A DNA stretch of 64,000 nucleotides from Actinomycetota bacterium (GTDB lineage: Bacteria; Actinomycetota; Actinomycetes; S36-B12; UBA10799), in assembly GCA_020636995.1 (NCBI GenBank), contig JACJWU010000001.1, positions 62,001-126,000 on the forward strand, read 5' to 3'. Positions 34,095 through 43,563 of this stretch are shown piece by piece. Numbering within the stretch: position 1 is the stretch's first letter; every line of letters begins with the position of its first letter. The position numbers and the translations under genes were made by a program. The notes under the pieces are model-generated. The model saw only the letters and a program-made list of their open reading frames with translations. It was not told where the DNA came from and made no database searches.

Positions 34095-34814
34095 GTGTTG
34101 TACTGGTTCTTCAAGTACATCCTCATCGGTCCTTGGCTGCGCCTGCTCTTCCGACCGCAGGTCGAAGGGCTGGAGTTCATTCCGAAGGACGGGCCCGCCA
34201 TCCTGGCGAGCAACCACCTGAGTTTCTCCGATTCCTTCTTCCTGCCACTGGTCGTCCCTCGTCACATCACCTTCCTCGCGAAGGCCGAGTACTTCAACGG
34301 CAAGGGCATCAAGGGCTTCTTCTCGCGCGCGTTCTTCAGCGGAGTGGGCCAGGTCCCGATCGACCGCTCCGGCGGGTCGGCATCTGATGACGCACTGCAC
34401 ACGGCGCTGCGGGTGCTCGGACAGGACGAGTTGCTCGGCATCTATCCGGAGGGCACACGCTCTCCCGATGGTCGGCTCTACCGCGGGAAGACCGGTGTCG
34501 CCCGGGTGGCGCTGGAAGCCGGCGTGCCCGTGATTCCGGTTGCGATGATCGGGACCCGCGAGATTCAGCGTCCCGGCAAAATCATGCCGAGCATCCGCCG
34601 GGTCGGGATCAAGATCGGTGCACCGTTGGACTTCTCCCGGTACGAGGGGATGCAGAACGACCGTTTCGTTCTGCGGTCCATGACCGACGAGATCATGTAC
34701 GAGTTGATGGAACTGTCCGGCCAGGAATACGTGGACATCTACGCATCCCGTGCCAAGGAAGTGATCGCTGACGGCGAGTCCGTGCAGGCCGCCGCGGCCG
34801 CGCAGGCCTCCTGA
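34095..34814 (+). CDS. plsC: 1-acyl-sn-glycerol-3-phosphate acyltransferase
   Basis: The 239-residue membrane-associated acyltransferase converts lysophosphatidic acid to phosphatidic acid. The catalytic motif H-x4-D is His41 and Asp46 in SNHLSFSD, and the glycerophosphate site is YPEGTRSPDGRLYRGKTG. An AGGAGG leader precedes GTG 34095. It corresponds to Rv2182c by locus (from memory). It is followed at 144 bases by DAHP synthase. Confidence 0.92.
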   Translation: MLYWFFKYILIGPWLRLLFRPQVEGLEFIPKDGPAILASNHLSFSDSFFLPLVVPRHITFLAKAEYFNGKGIKGFFSRAFFSGVGQVPIDRSGGSASDDALHTALRVLGQDELLGIYPEGTRSPDGRLYRGKTGVARVALEAGVPVIPVAMIGTREIQRPGKIMPSIRRVGIKIGAPLDFSRYEGMQNDRFVLRSMTDEIMYELMELSGQEYVDIYASRAKEVIADGESVQAAAAAQAS

Positions 34815-34958
34815 CCGGGTGGTTCCGGTCCTGGGCGCAGCGTGACCCTTCCCGTCACACCGCGGGGCTGACGGCAGGCCCGCGATCACGGTCCGCACGC
34901 ATGCTGCAGGAGCATCCGGGCCCCGAACCCAGCCCGGGTGGTGCGTTACCCTTCTGGA

Positions 34959-36305
34959 GTGTCCGATCTGCCCACGCACAACCTGATTGCCTGGCCCGAT
35001 CTGCCCGCCGCGCAGCAGCCGGTATGGCCGGATCCGGACGGCCTGGCCGATGTCACCGCCGAGCTCGCCCAGGTCCCTCCGCTGGTCTTCGCCGGGGAGT
35101 GCGATCAGTTGATGGGGCACCTCGGACAGGCAGCGCGCGGGGAGGCCTTCGTCCTGATGGGCGGGGACTGCGCCGAGACCTTCGCGGCGAACACGGCGGA
35201 CTCGATCCGCGCCCGCCTCAAGACCGTGCTGCAGATGGCGGTGGTGCTCCAGTACGGGTCACGGATGCCGGTGGTCAAGATCGGCCGGATGGCCGGACAG
35301 TACTTCAAGCCCCGCTCCAAGCCCACCGAGACCAAGGACGGTCTGACACTGCCCTCCTACTTCGGTGACGGGGTCAACGACCAGGTGTTCAGCCAAGCGT
35401 CGCGGCAGATCGATCCGCGCCGCCTGCTCAGTGCCTACCACGCCTCCAGTGCCGCGCTCAATCTTGTGCGGGCGTTCACCCAGGGCGGCTACGCGGACCT
35501 GCACCAGGTGCACGCCTGGAACCAGGACTTCGTGCGTGAGAGCGAAGCGGGAATCCGGTACGAGCGCATCGCGCGGGAGATCGACAACGCGCTGGCATTC
35601 ATGAGGGCATGTGGTGCCGACCCCGAGGAGTTCAAGCGGGTCGACTTCTACGCCAGTCATGAGGCGCTGGTGCTGGACTACGAGCGGCCCTTGGTGCGCA
35701 TCGACTCCCGGACCGGCAACCCCTATTCGGTGTCCGGTCACTTCCTGTGGGTGGGGGAGCGAACCCGGGAGTTGGGGTCGGCGCATCTGCATTTCGCGTC
35801 CCTGATCCACAACCCCATCGGCGTGAAACTCGGACCCACCGCCACGCCGGAGGACGCCGTGGCTCTGGCCGAGACCCTCAACCCGGAGCGGGTGCCCGGT
35901 CGGCTGACCTTCATCACCCGTATGGGTGCCGGCCGGATCGCCGAAGCGCTGCCGCCGATCGTGGAGAAGGTCGAGGCCAACGGGCATCCGGTGGTGTGGG
36001 TCTGCGATCCCATGCACGGCAACACCCGGGAGACCAGTGGTGGGGTGAAGACCCGGCAGTTCGAGGACGTGACTGCGGAGGTGCACGGGTTCTTCGAGGT
36101 CCACCGGAGACTGGGCACCCACCCGGGCGGTCTGCACATCGAGTTGACCGGTGACGACGTCACGGAATGTCTTGGCGGTATCGGAGGCCCACAGGAACAG
36201 GACCTGCCCTACCGGTACGAAACGGCCTGTGACCCGCGACTGAACCGTGTCCAGAGCCTCGAACTCGCCTTCGAAGTGGCCCAGCGCCTCGAGGAACTGC
36301 GCTAG
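34959..36305 (+). CDS. aroG: Class II 3-deoxy-7-phosphoheptulonate (DAHP) synthase
   Basis: The 448-residue enzyme condenses PEP and erythrose 4-phosphate in the first step of aromatic amino acid synthesis. Conserved segments are FVLMGGDCAETFA, RMPVVKIGRMAGQYFKPRS, SHEALVLDYERPLVR, HFLWVGERTRELGSAHLHF, WVCDPMHGNTRETS and THPGGLHIELTGDDVTECLGG, including metal ligands Cys, His, Glu and Asp. GTG 34959 gives a family-like N-terminus; GTG 34938 would add seven residues. It lies convergent with, and only 10 bases from, the kinase gene pknL. Confidence 0.96.
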   Translation: MSDLPTHNLIAWPDLPAAQQPVWPDPDGLADVTAELAQVPPLVFAGECDQLMGHLGQAARGEAFVLMGGDCAETFAANTADSIRARLKTVLQMAVVLQYGSRMPVVKIGRMAGQYFKPRSKPTETKDGLTLPSYFGDGVNDQVFSQASRQIDPRRLLSAYHASSAALNLVRAFTQGGYADLHQVHAWNQDFVRESEAGIRYERIAREIDNALAFMRACGADPEEFKRVDFYASHEALVLDYERPLVRIDSRTGNPYSVSGHFLWVGERTRELGSAHLHFASLIHNPIGVKLGPTATPEDAVALAETLNPERVPGRLTFITRMGAGRIAEALPPIVEKVEANGHPVVWVCDPMHGNTRETSGGVKTRQFEDVTAEVHGFFEVHRRLGTHPGGLHIELTGDDVTECLGGIGGPQEQDLPYRYETACDPRLNRVQSLELAFEVAQRLEELR

Positions 36306-36315
36306 TCCGTGCCGA

Positions 36316-38265
36316 TCAGGTGATGGTCAGCGTCACCAGCGTTCCGCTGAACACCTCCGTGCCGCCTGCGGGGTCCTGGGAGATCACCCGGTTGGCGATC
36401 GTGACACCGAACTGCTCCTCGGTCGCCACGCGGAAGCCGGCCTCCTCGAGGCGCGCGGTCGCTGCTTCGGTGTCCATGCCGATGACGCTGGGAACGGCGA
36501 CGTACTGCGAGCCCTTCGACACCAGCAGGCGGACCTTGTCACCTCGGTAGGCGGTGGTCCCGCTTGCCGGCTCTGTGCCGATGACCCGGCCGAAGGGCAC
36601 CGTCTCATCGAACTGCTCAATCGTGCGCGACTTCAGTCCGGCGCCGCTCAGCGTCGCCTGTGCCTGCGACACGGTCAGGTTGCGCACGTCCGGGACCACC
36701 ACCGGCTCGGGACCCAGCGAGATCGTGAGGGCCACTTCGGTGTTGCGCTTCAGAGGTGAACCGGCGGCCGGATTGCTGCGCAGGACCTGTCCTTCGGGGA
36801 TCTTACGGCTGTAGTCCTGCAGTATCTGCCCTGTGCGCAGGTTCACCGCCTCCAGCGCCTGGCTGGCCGCTGACTGGCTCATGCCCCTGACCTTGGGCAC
36901 CCGGTAGCGCTCCGGTCCCTTCGACATGACCACCGACACCGTGCCGTCCGCCGCGACCTTCTCCCCGGCTGCCGGATCACTGCTGATGACGGTGCCGGCA
37001 TCCCGCTTCTCGGAGTACTGCTCATCCACGACCTTCATCGACAGGCCGACCTGTTCCAGAGTGTTCAGAGCCTCCGATCGCGACATCCCGGCGAGCTTGG
37101 GGGTGTTCACGGTGTCGGTCGTGCCGAAGTTCCAGGCGACGTACCCGACGATTCCCGCCAGCACCGCCAGGACCAGCAGTCCAAGTACCCGACGGGGGCC
37201 ACGCCGGCGGGTCGCCAGGCGGTTCTGGGCCGGAGGCTCGGATGGTGGTACCACTGCCACCGCCGGTGAAGGGGCAGGCGCGGCGGCCACGGGGGGCGCC
37301 TCGCCGTCGGGCACGACCGGGTCTGCGGCCGGCACGAAATCGGTCTGGACGACCAGTGTGTCCGGCACGACCGGGACCACCGGAGGTAGTGCCGAAGCAG
37401 AGGAGCGCAGGGCCGGGGCCGCAGCCTGCGGGTCCGCCGCGCGCCGCAACGCCGCGACCGCGATGAGCATGTCCGTGGCGGTCTGGAAGCGATCCGCTGG
37501 ATCCTTCGCCGTGGCCCGCTCGCAGAGTTCGTCGAATGCCGGGTCCACATCGACGAACGTGCTGGGGTCGGGCACCCGCTGGGTCTGGTGCAGGGCCAGG
37601 ACATCGTCGGGGGAGTCGGCGCGGAATGGCACGTGTCCGGTGAGCATCTCGAAGAGCAGGATGCCGGTGCTGTACAGGTCGCTGCGGGGATCGGGGATCC
37701 GGTTGGACGCCTGCTCCGGTGCCAGGTACGCAGCTGTCCCGAGCAACAGTGACGCCCTGTGGTCACCGTCCTCGATGGCACGTGCGAGCCCGAAATCTGT
37801 GACCTTGACCTCGCCGCGATCGCCGAGCAGGACGTTCTCGGGCTTGATGTCGCCGTGGACGAATCCGGCGGAGTGAGCAGCCTGCAGACCTTTCAGGACG
37901 GCCGTGAGAATGTCCAGGGCCCGGGCGACCGGGATCCGGCCGCCGAATGTGAGTTCTCTGCGCAGGGTCCGTCCCGGAACGTACTCCATCACGAGGTAGA
38001 CGGCATCGGCGCTGCGGCCGCGATCGTACACGGCGACGACGTGCGGGTCGGACAGTCGGGCGGCGGCGCGGGCTTCCGTCACGAAGCGGTCCGTGAAGCC
38101 CGGTTCGTAGACCAAGTTGTCGTTCATCACCTTGACCGCCACGACCCGCTCGAGACGGTTGTCGAAGCCTTCGTAGACGGTGCCCATGCCGCCGGTGGCC
38201 ACCACCCGGTCCACGCGATACCGCGCGTCGAGCACGCGACCGCAGAGATCCGAACTTGTGCGCAC
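36316..38265 (-). CDS. pknL: PASTA-domain Ser/Thr protein kinase (PknL/PknB type)
   Basis: The 649-residue kinase has a cytoplasmic catalytic domain (13-275), a Pro/Ala linker, one helix (359-379) and four extracellular PASTA repeats (about 386-649). Lys45 and DFG 157-159 are present. The catalytic loop is HGDIKPEN (137-144), so the usual Arg before the catalytic Asp139 is Gly. PASTA repeats bind muropeptides or lipid II, linking it to wall growth. GTG 38265 avoids overlap with the divergent oxidoreductase gene. Its locus is that of mycobacterial pknL (from memory). Confidence 0.93.
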   Translation of the reverse strand: MRTSSDLCGRVLDARYRVDRVVATGGMGTVYEGFDNRLERVVAVKVMNDNLVYEPGFTDRFVTEARAAARLSDPHVVAVYDRGRSADAVYLVMEYVPGRTLRRELTFGGRIPVARALDILTAVLKGLQAAHSAGFVHGDIKPENVLLGDRGEVKVTDFGLARAIEDGDHRASLLLGTAAYLAPEQASNRIPDPRSDLYSTGILLFEMLTGHVPFRADSPDDVLALHQTQRVPDPSTFVDVDPAFDELCERATAKDPADRFQTATDMLIAVAALRRAADPQAAAPALRSSASALPPVVPVVPDTLVVQTDFVPAADPVVPDGEAPPVAAAPAPSPAVAVVPPSEPPAQNRLATRRRGPRRVLGLLVLAVLAGIVGYVAWNFGTTDTVNTPKLAGMSRSEALNTLEQVGLSMKVVDEQYSEKRDAGTVISSDPAAGEKVAADGTVSVVMSKGPERYRVPKVRGMSQSAASQALEAVNLRTGQILQDYSRKIPEGQVLRSNPAAGSPLKRNTEVALTISLGPEPVVVPDVRNLTVSQAQATLSGAGLKSRTIEQFDETVPFGRVIGTEPASGTTAYRGDKVRLLVSKGSQYVAVPSVIGMDTEAATARLEEAGFRVATEEQFGVTIANRVISQDPAGGTEVFSGTLVTLTIT

Positions 38266-38326
38266 GGTCAAAGTGTACGATCGCCCCCACTGTCGCCCCA
38301 CGCATTGGCCGGACATGATGGACCTC

Positions 38327-38794
38327 ATGGCCAACAAGCGCAGCGAGATCGCCATGAGTGACGAGGAGGTGACGGAGTTCCTGAACGCAGGCGGGAACAT
38401 CCAGATCGCCCTGTACGGACCGGACGGATATCCGGACATAACGCCCATGTGGTTCGTGATCGACGGGGACCGGCTGTGGATGCGCACCTATGGCAAGAGC
38501 CAGAAGGTGGTCAACGCCCGCCGCGACCCCCGATGCTGTGCCTTGTTGGAGACCGGCGAGCGGTACCTGGAACTGCGCGGCGTGCAGATCACCGGTGATC
38601 TTGAACTCAGCGACGACGTCGACCGCATCTGCTGGGTGGCCGCACGGTTGATGGTGAAGTACGAGGGTGTCGACCCCGAACATCTTCCGGCGCTCGAGGC
38701 CGCGTATCGCGAGAAGGCACCGAAACAGGTCGCGATGAGCTTGTCGTTGGCGCGGATCGTGTCCTGGGACCACCGGAAGCTGGACCGCCAGTGA
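38327..38794 (+). CDS. PPOX-class (FMN or F420) split-barrel protein
   Basis: The 155-residue protein has the pyridoxamine 5'-phosphate oxidase-like split barrel: MSDEEVTEFLNAGGNIQIALYGPDGYPDITPMWFVIDGDRLWM and YGKSQKVVNARRDPRCCALLE. These fit flavin- or F420-dependent reductases of TIGR03618-like type. The cofactor cannot be assigned by eye. ATG 38318 and 38315 are alternative starts. Its stop overlaps the start of crtYc by four bases, so it is translated ahead of the carotenoid cyclase genes; a redox link to the pathway is conceivable. Confidence 0.82.
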   Translation: MANKRSEIAMSDEEVTEFLNAGGNIQIALYGPDGYPDITPMWFVIDGDRLWMRTYGKSQKVVNARRDPRCCALLETGERYLELRGVQITGDLELSDDVDRICWVAARLMVKYEGVDPEHLPALEAAYREKAPKQVAMSLSLARIVSWDHRKLDRQ

Positions 38795-39105
38795 TCTACC
38801 TGGCGGTGCTGGCCGGCATCTTCCTGGCCAGCGCGTGGCTCGAGATCGTGGTCCGCACCCGGGTCTTCCGCCGCTGGCGCCGGCTGCTGCTGACGCTCGC
38901 GTTCACGATCGTGCCGCTGGTGATCTGGGACTGGTACGCGATTTCGCGCGAGCACTGGCACTTCCACAACATGACCGGCGTCCAGTGGGGGCTGCTGCCA
39001 GTGGAGGAGTTGATGTTCTTCATCGTGGTGCCGATCGCCGGGATACTGAGTCTGGAGGCGGTCCGGGCGGTACGTCGGTGGCCGGCGGGGGACGAGCAGT
39101 CATGA
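38791..39105 (+). CDS. crtYc: Lycopene cyclase subunit, CrtYc type
   Basis: This 104-residue membrane protein with three helices matches the first half of heterodimeric lycopene cyclases. The core is FHNMTGVQWGLLPVEELMFFIVVPIAGILSLEAV, with the PxEE motif (LPVEEL) typical of CrtYc/CarR/LitA families. GTG 38791 overlaps the upstream stop. Its stop overlaps crtYd by four bases. The pair should form a beta- or related end group on lycopene. Confidence 0.9.
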   Translation: MIYLAVLAGIFLASAWLEIVVRTRVFRRWRRLLLTLAFTIVPLVIWDWYAISREHWHFHNMTGVQWGLLPVEELMFFIVVPIAGILSLEAVRAVRRWPAGDEQS

Positions 39106-39530
39106 CGTACACACAGATCGCCGTGATGGCGGTGTTCCTGGCGCTTCTACTCGACCTGGGGCTGCGCACCCGCCTGGTCACCCGGAAGGTCTTCTGGGTC
39201 TCCTACGCGATAATCCTGTTCTTCCAGTTGCTGTCCAACGGCGTGCTCACCGCCAGTGGCACGGTCCACTACGACGGCGATGTGATCATCGGGTCCTCGA
39301 GCCCGGAAGGCGTGCGCCCGCCGTTGCTCGGTGACGGCCGGATCGCGTACGCCCCGGCGGAGGACCTGCTCTTCGGATTCGCGATGATCCTGGGGTCACA
39401 GGCGCTGTGGATCTTCTGGGGGCGTCGTGGTGTCCAGCGCGAACCGGTCTCCGGCCCCCCGATCTGGGAGCGGCTACCTCGCCCGCATGGCACGGATGGC
39501 CGCGGGCCCGGCCACCCCGAGTCGCCGTGA
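39102..39530 (+). CDS. crtYd: Lycopene cyclase subunit, CrtYd type
   Basis: The 142-residue membrane protein is the partner of CrtYc. Three helices are predicted, and YAPAEDLLFGFAMILGSQALWIFWG carries the PxED motif of the second half. The last 30 residues (RRGVQREPVSGPPIWERL...) are hydrophilic. Start ATG 39102 overlaps crtYc (ATGA). Its last 57 bases overlap the 3' end of the convergent crtB gene. Confidence 0.88.
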   Translation: MTYTQIAVMAVFLALLLDLGLRTRLVTRKVFWVSYAIILFFQLLSNGVLTASGTVHYDGDVIIGSSSPEGVRPPLLGDGRIAYAPAEDLLFGFAMILGSQALWIFWGRRGVQREPVSGPPIWERLPRPHGTDGRGPGHPESP

Positions 39531-40379
39531 CCACGGGACCTTGGCCCGCCGGGTGAACACGTCGTAGTCGTTGGCCTCGACCTCGTCGACGATCCCGCAG
39601 TACAACTCACTGGCCGCGGCGATACACGGCTGGGAACTCGGGTGCAGCATGGCGATCCCCGGATTCGCGCGCGCCTGCAGAAGCCGCACCCTGCCGATCT
39701 GCTCGGCGAGAGCCTCGCGCCAGTTGTCGTCGCGACGCCGCGCCCGCACGTCGTCGGCGGTCACGCCGTGTGCCGCGAGTTCCTCCAGCGGGAAGTAGAT
39801 CCGCCCGCGAAGCAGGTCTTCGCCGACATCCCGGATGAAGTTCGCCAGCTGGAACGCGATCCCGAGGTCGCGCGCGTGGTCGTACGCACGCTTGCTGCGG
39901 GGTTCCAGGATCGGAACCATCTGCAGACCGATGACGGCAGCGGATCCGTACACGTACTCCACAAGGTCGTCGTAGGTCTCGTACTGCTCGACTGTGAGGT
40001 CCATTCGCATCGAGTGGAAGAACGCCTCGAAGTGGTCCGAAGGGATCGACCAGCGGACCGCGGTGTCGACGGCCGCAGCCGCCACCGGGTCATTGCTGTG
40101 TCCGCGGTGCAGGTCCGACAGGAACTGATCGGACCACTTGCCCAGTGCAGTGGCTCGCTGCTGCGGTGTGTAGGACGGGTCGATCGTGTCCACGATCTCG
40201 TCGGAATACCGGGCCAGCCCGTACAGGGCGTGCACGAACGGGCGCTTGGCGGCCGGCAATAGGCGAGTGGCCAGGAAGTAGGTCTTGCCGTGTTCGGCGT
40301 TGAGCTGCCGGCACCGCAGGTAGGACGCCTGCAGCAGCGGATCCGTGATCCCTGCAGCCTGCAATTCCCGCGTCGACAT
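39474..40379 (-). CDS. crtB: Phytoene synthase
   Basis: The 301-residue squalene/phytoene synthase family enzyme condenses two GGPP molecules. The first Asp-rich motif is YSDEIVDTID, and the second is NFIRDVGEDLLRGRIYFP, with KTYFLATRLLP near the N-terminus. ATG 40379 starts MSTRELQAAG. It lies convergent with crtYc-crtYd and divergent from mptA. Together with crtI and crtE at 42-44.6 kb it gives lycopene. Confidence 0.95.
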   Translation of the reverse strand: MSTRELQAAGITDPLLQASYLRCRQLNAEHGKTYFLATRLLPAAKRPFVHALYGLARYSDEIVDTIDPSYTPQQRATALGKWSDQFLSDLHRGHSNDPVAAAAVDTAVRWSIPSDHFEAFFHSMRMDLTVEQYETYDDLVEYVYGSAAVIGLQMVPILEPRSKRAYDHARDLGIAFQLANFIRDVGEDLLRGRIYFPLEELAAHGVTADDVRARRRDDNWREALAEQIGRVRLLQARANPGIAMLHPSSQPCIAAASELYCGIVDEVEANDYDVFTRRAKVPWSRRLGVAGPAAIRAMRAR

Positions 40380-40524
40380 GTCCCCATTGTGACCCGTCAC
40401 CTGCGCCACGCCACCTCATGGTGGTGCTGAGCCTCGAACGCGCCGTGGCGGGCATGTCAGGATTGGTCAGGAGGCTGACGATGGATCAGGGTGGGCGTAG
40501 TTGCGCGGCGACGTGGAGGTCGCT

Positions 40525-42072
40525 GTGGAACCAATGACCGAGACCCACCGGCAGCATTCCTTCTTCGTCCACTACGTCGTGGTGGGTCTGGTCGGCTCAC
40601 TGCTGGTGGCGATCGGTTCACTGGGAGTGGGATGGCTGCCGGTCAACACCTCCCTGTACGACAACGCGGTGGTGCAGGCCCTGCGCTCGCCGGGGCTGGG
40701 CGTGGCACTGGCTCGCTTCTCGGTCATCGCCGGTATGGCGCTGATCCTGCAGGCCTGGCTCGTGCTCGGCTATGACGTCCTGCGCGGTCGGGTGCAGGAC
40801 ATGTCCGCGCTCTGGTGGACTCTGGCGGCCTGGTCGGCGCCCCTGGTCCTGACACCCCCGCTGTTCAGTCGGGATGCGTACGCCTACTTCACGCAGGGCA
40901 AACTGCTGATCGAAGGGCTGAACCCCTACGACGTGGGGGTGGCTGCCGAGTCGGGCTGGTTCAACGACGGCGCGGATCCGTTGTGGGCGGAGTCACCGAC
41001 GCCCTATGGTCCGCTGTTCCTGCTCATCGAGAGAGGGGTCGCGCAGTTCGTCGGGCCCCACCCGGTCTGGGCGGCGATCGCGTTCCGGCTGTGGGCACTG
41101 CTCGCCGTCGCGGTTCTGGCGGTTGCGGTCCCCGCGCTGGCGCAGCGCCACGGGATCAGTCGGCCCAAGGCGCTGTGGCTGGCCGTGCTCAATCCGTTGG
41201 TCATCATGCATTTCGTGGCCGGGGCTCACAATGATGCGCTGATGGCCGCGGCGGTGGTGGTCGGACTGCTGTGGGCCGTCGACTACCACCCGGTCGCCGG
41301 CGTCCTGGCGATCGCCGTCGCGGTGAGTGTCAAACCCATCGCGCTGGTGGCCTTGCCCTTCGTGGGACTGATCTGGGCTGGAGTGCACGCGGGATGGTGG
41401 GCGCGGATCCGCAGTTGGATCGCCTCCGGGATCATCGTGGTGGTGGTGGTCGTCGGCCTCGGGCTCGTGTCCGGGACCGGGTTGGGATGGGTGGCAGCCC
41501 TGTCCACACCGGGCAGCATCCGGACCTGGCTGTCGCCGCCCACCGCACTCGGGATGATCTTCGGGGGGCTCGTGCGCGTGGTCGGCCTGGGCGATCACAT
41601 GGATCTGGCGGTGGCGATCTTCCGCGGGATCGCCACGGTGGTCGCGGTGGTGGTTCTCGCCTGGCTCGTCCTCAAGCCACAGGGGCGCTCTGCGGTCCGT
41701 GGTGCGGGTCTGGCGCTGTTGACGGTGGTCGTGCTGGGTCCGGTGGTGCAGCCCTGGTACCTGTTGTGGTCGCTGCCGATCCTGGCAGCAGCCGGCCTGG
41801 CTTCCAGGTGGTTGCATGCGACACTGCTGCTCACCGCTGTGCTCACGCTGCACGGGGTCGCCGGTACCAGCGCGACCAGCGACGCGCTCTTCGAATTCGG
41901 AGATGGGCTCGGCCTGCTGTTGGTCGCCGGACTACTGGCAGTGATCGTGTGGGCGTCACCGCGGGAGCGGGTGCTGCTCCTCGGGGATCCGGGCGACCCG
42001 GGCCTGGTCCCAGACGATCGACCCGCTCAAGCGCGCTTCGATCAGATGATCGTCACCGGCCCCCCGCGCTGA
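40525..42072 (+). CDS. mptA: Polyprenol-phosphomannose alpha-(1,6)-mannosyltransferase, MptA/MptB type
   Basis: The 515-residue GT-C enzyme has about 12 helices. The first loop has LFSRDAYAYFTQGKLLIEGLNPYDVG, which is diagnostic of MptA/MptB enzymes, and the later HFVAGAHNDALMAAAVVVGLLW and VQPWYLLWSLP are conserved. It extends the alpha-(1,6)-mannan backbone of lipomannan and lipoarabinomannan-like lipoglycans on the outer face of the membrane. GTG 40525 has GGAGG seven bases upstream. Its stop abuts the crtI stop. Interleaving with crt genes is known for the mycobacterial mptA-idsA2 locus. Confidence 0.9.
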   Translation: MEPMTETHRQHSFFVHYVVVGLVGSLLVAIGSLGVGWLPVNTSLYDNAVVQALRSPGLGVALARFSVIAGMALILQAWLVLGYDVLRGRVQDMSALWWTLAAWSAPLVLTPPLFSRDAYAYFTQGKLLIEGLNPYDVGVAAESGWFNDGADPLWAESPTPYGPLFLLIERGVAQFVGPHPVWAAIAFRLWALLAVAVLAVAVPALAQRHGISRPKALWLAVLNPLVIMHFVAGAHNDALMAAAVVVGLLWAVDYHPVAGVLAIAVAVSVKPIALVALPFVGLIWAGVHAGWWARIRSWIASGIIVVVVVVGLGLVSGTGLGWVAALSTPGSIRTWLSPPTALGMIFGGLVRVVGLGDHMDLAVAIFRGIATVVAVVVLAWLVLKPQGRSAVRGAGLALLTVVVLGPVVQPWYLLWSLPILAAAGLASRWLHATLLLTAVLTLHGVAGTSATSDALFEFGDGLGLLLVAGLLAVIVWASPRERVLLLGDPGDPGLVPDDRPAQARFDQMIVTGPPR

Positions 42073-43563
42073 TCAGCGCCAGGCCGCCGACCGGTACTGC
42101 GGATCGGGCCCAAGGACGCGCTCGGCCGCGAGCCGTCCACTGATGAGCACCATCGGCACGCCGACCCCGGGCTGCGTGGCCGATCCGGTGAATACGACGT
42201 TGCGGCCCCAGTGATTCGACGAGCGGAAGGGGCCGGTCTGGAACAGCGAGTGGGCAGCGCTGAACGGCGCACCCGCCTCCATCCCGCGCGACTCCCACAC
42301 CGCGGGGTCGGCGATGTCTTCGACCTCGATCGCGTCGGCGAAGCCCACGTAGCCGCGCTCCGCCATGACGTTCAACGCGTCGTCGCGGAATCGCTCGTTG
42401 GGCCACGAGACCTTGCCGCGGGTGTTGGGGGTGATGAACAGGACGTAGTAACTCTGCTTGCCCGCCGGCGCCAGCGACGGATCGGTGTGAGTCGGGTTCG
42501 TCACCAGGAAGCTCGGATCGGTCATCAGATGCCCGCCCAGGACCTCATCGAAGGACTGCTGCCAGGCACGTCCGAAGTGGATGTTGTGGTGGGCGATCTT
42601 CGAGTAGTGGGCCGACGATCCGGCGAGCAGGAGCCAGCAGCTCGGTGAGTAGTCCAGTCGTTCGAGTCGGCGGGCATCGAGGCCCAGCAGATCCCGGTAC
42701 GCGACCGGGAGGTCGGGGTTGAGCACCACGGCGTCGGCGGGGAACCGCTCGCCGTCGGTGGTGACGACGGCGGTGGCAGTGTCGCCGACGGTCTCCACCG
42801 ACTCGACCGTCACGCCGTAGTGGATCGTCACACCATGCTTCACCGCGGCCTCGGCCATGGCCTGCGGAAGGGCGTGCATGCCTCCTCGGGGGAGGTAGAC
42901 CCCGGCCACCGAATCCATGTAGGAGATCACGGAATACAGCGCCAGTGCCTTGTAGGGCGACAGCCCCGCGTACATCGCCTGGAAGGAGAACAGCCGACGG
43001 GTACGAGGATCCTTGAGGAACGTGTCGACCTTGCGCTGCAGTCTGCCGAACCCTCCGAGTGCCACCAGTCGCGCCAGGTTGGGGGTGAGCAGATCAAACG
43101 GACTATCAAGATTGCGGTCGATGAATTCGCGAATCTCTAGTTGGTACATCCGGCCGACGTAGTCGACGAAGCGTCGGTACCCGGCAGCCTCGTCGGCGCC
43201 GATCTGATCCTCGATCTCCGCGGCCATGCGCTCGGGGTCGGCGAAGACGTCCATGGTCGAGCCGTCCGGGTAGAAGGCCCGGTACGCCGGATCCAGTGGG
43301 ATCAGGTCGAGCCAATGCCGGTAGTCCTCGCCCAGCGCGGCGAATGCGTCCTCGATGAGATCCGGCATGGTCAGGACCGTCGGCCCGGTATCGAAGGAGT
43401 ACCCACCCATCTCCAGGCGTCCGGCACGTCCGCCAGGGCGGTCCTCCCGCTCCAGCACGACGACCTCGCGGCCTGCTCCCGCCAGCCGCATCGCCGCGGA
43501 CAGGCCGGCCAGCCCGGCACCGACGACGACGACCCGGTCGGTCGGTCCTGAGACGGTGAACAT
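42073..43563 (-). CDS. crtI: Phytoene desaturase CrtI
   Basis: The 496-residue FAD enzyme introduces four double bonds into phytoene to make lycopene. The dinucleotide-binding motif is RVVVVGAGLAGLSAAMRLAGAG at the N-terminus, followed by REDRPGGRAGRLEMGGYSFDTGPTVLTMP, and the C-terminal signature is GSATQPGVGVPMVLISGRLAAERVL. ATG 43563 overlaps the crtE stop by one base (TGATG). It forms a coupled operon crtE-crtI. Confidence 0.95.
   Translation of the reverse strand: MFTVSGPTDRVVVVGAGLAGLSAAMRLAGAGREVVVLEREDRPGGRAGRLEMGGYSFDTGPTVLTMPDLIEDAFAALGEDYRHWLDLIPLDPAYRAFYPDGSTMDVFADPERMAAEIEDQIGADEAAGYRRFVDYVGRMYQLEIREFIDRNLDSPFDLLTPNLARLVALGGFGRLQRKVDTFLKDPRTRRLFSFQAMYAGLSPYKALALYSVISYMDSVAGVYLPRGGMHALPQAMAEAAVKHGVTIHYGVTVESVETVGDTATAVVTTDGERFPADAVVLNPDLPVAYRDLLGLDARRLERLDYSPSCWLLLAGSSAHYSKIAHHNIHFGRAWQQSFDEVLGGHLMTDPSFLVTNPTHTDPSLAPAGKQSYYVLFITPNTRGKVSWPNERFRDDALNVMAERGYVGFADAIEVEDIADPAVWESRGMEAGAPFSAAHSLFQTGPFRSSNHWGRNVVFTGSATQPGVGVPMVLISGRLAAERVLGPDPQYRSAAWR

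Noticed and set aside
36316..38487. Longer start for the PASTA kinase
   Set aside because: The extra 74 residues overlap the divergent PPOX gene and its start region. The kinase domain begins right after GTG 38265.
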